Shown here piece by piece: positions 63,105 to 64,000 of a stretch of DNA of 64,000 bases (position 1 is the first letter of the stretch; each line of letters opens with the position of its first letter). Position numbers and translations under genes: made by a program. Source of the DNA: Chrysoperla carnea (taxonomy: Eukaryota; Arthropoda; Insecta; Neuroptera; Chrysopidae); contig NC_058337.1 of NCBI RefSeq assembly GCF_905475395.1, positions 66,298,368-66,362,367 of the forward strand, written 5' to 3'. The notes beneath the pieces were generated by a model, which did no database searches, was not told where the DNA came from, and saw only the letters and a list, made by a program, of their open reading frames with translations.

Positions 63105-63460
63105 ATACTGGGTGTTCCAAACCACCCGTCCAGGCTGATTATTTTGAATAGTTTTAAAAAAAAATTGAAACGAAAAAACACGTATCGAATATTTTTTGAA
63201 ACTCTATCTAACCATATCAAAAACACCCTCCACCCTCAACCCCTGTTAGGGGTAGGGGGTGTAACTTGCAAAAATCAAATGGAAACCCCTATTTTTTTCT
63301 GCAGATTTGGATTCTTCAGAAGAAAAGACAAACATTTTGTCTAAGAAATTTTTCCCGATTTTCGGTAGATCGCGCTACAATCGACAAAAATCGTTCTTTT
63401 AGATTTGGCATTAGAACTGCAGTTCAAGTGAAGGCGAGAAAAGTTTTTTGAGTTGAGAAT
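63105..63460 (+). mobile_element. Dispersed-repeat-like segment
   Basis: Begins TACTGGGTGTTCCAAACCACC, a terminus like many mariner-type MITEs, then a GC-richer CACCCTCCACCCTCAACCCC / GGGGTAGGGGGTG self-complementary stretch. AGATCGCGCTACAATCGACAAAAATCG follows. I recall similar blocks as common insect repeats. No right end is identified before the window closes. Confidence 0.4.
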
Positions 63461-64000
63461 AGTTATTTTCAATTTTGTTTTTGTTTTTTTGAAGAAAAGA
63501 CTATTCTGTTTTTGTTTTTCATATTTTATTATGATTTAGAAAAATTATTTTTGTAATTAATTTTGTACCGCAAAAGCTCGTTTGAAAACTTATTTTCTAG
63601 TTTTGGAATTTGTTGCTCAAAAACTTTTCTCACCTCTTGCCACTTTGCACGGAAAGTTGCGAGGGTGAGAAATGTTACCCCTAAATTTTATATGAAGTGA
63701 AAATTATTTTACAATAAATTTATTATTACATCTCGAAACCTTTCGAAGCAAAACTCTCATTTACGGATTTAAAATCCTATATCTTTTGAAATAATCAACA
63801 TACTGAAATTTTTTTCAAATAATTCGAAAAGTTAAACTGCCTTCTTCTAAGCCCTGGCAATTAATTTTTTTTTTAACATTTTATCACTCTCATATTTTTC
63901 GTTTTGAACATGTTAAAAAACAGACTTTTTCTTATTTTAGGAGTTTTTTCACCTGGCCGTAATTTTATAAAAAAAAAGCGTTACCCCAAGTACAAAGCGG

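Noticed and set aside
63144-63344. 66-codon frame at the right end
   Set aside because: Lies wholly within a repeat-like segment (63105-63460) and has no motif.

Overview
This window looks like nuclear DNA from an insect. It is strongly AT-rich, its genes are split by GT-AG introns, and the space between genes is packed with short non-autonomous transposons. The three identifiable genes are animal genes. The akirin product is closest to insect akirins I know (MACATLKR start, APSYLS end). I cannot fix the order or species from sequence alone.

Layout. Positions 1-5,400 hold no gene I can support, only repeats: a duplicated block around a Helitron-like remnant, a TTAA-flanked element and a TA-flanked pogo/mariner-like MITE. 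Positions 5,660-12,413 (minus) are a complete seven-exon SEC63 gene, 787 aa, with several MITEs in its introns. Across a 1.86 kb divergent intergenic region lies akirin (14,273-19,505, plus), four exons, 191 aa, with a repeat-filled 3.6 kb first intron. Positions 20.2-29.2 kb are non-coding and repeat-bearing. Positions 29,482-33,600 (minus) hold a seven-exon ankyrin-repeat/SOCS-box gene, 667 aa. A CRE-like palindrome sits about 400 bp upstream of its start.

From 34 kb to the end the window is essentially a transposon landscape. It has a five-copy 316-bp tandem array ending at a perfect 24-bp palindrome, a 1.25 kb inverted-repeat element carrying an 85-aa basic ORF, and three Helitron-like copies with A|TC and CTAG|T ends. 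It also has six copies (whole window) of a 350-660 bp family with GGACGGAC motifs, one nested in a Helitron-like copy, and many foldback elements and hairpins. Weak hints of other genes are a possible first exon near 47,067 and decayed coding-like sequence near 57.4-57.9 kb.

The genes are not an operon and have unrelated jobs: ER protein translocation (SEC63), nuclear regulation and proteasome import (akirin), and ubiquitin-ligase substrate recognition (SOCS-box protein). I found no CRISPR array, rRNA, intact tRNA or intact transposase. All splice sites were assigned by hand. Reading phase closes exactly in each of the three genes (2,364, 576 and 2,004 nt).
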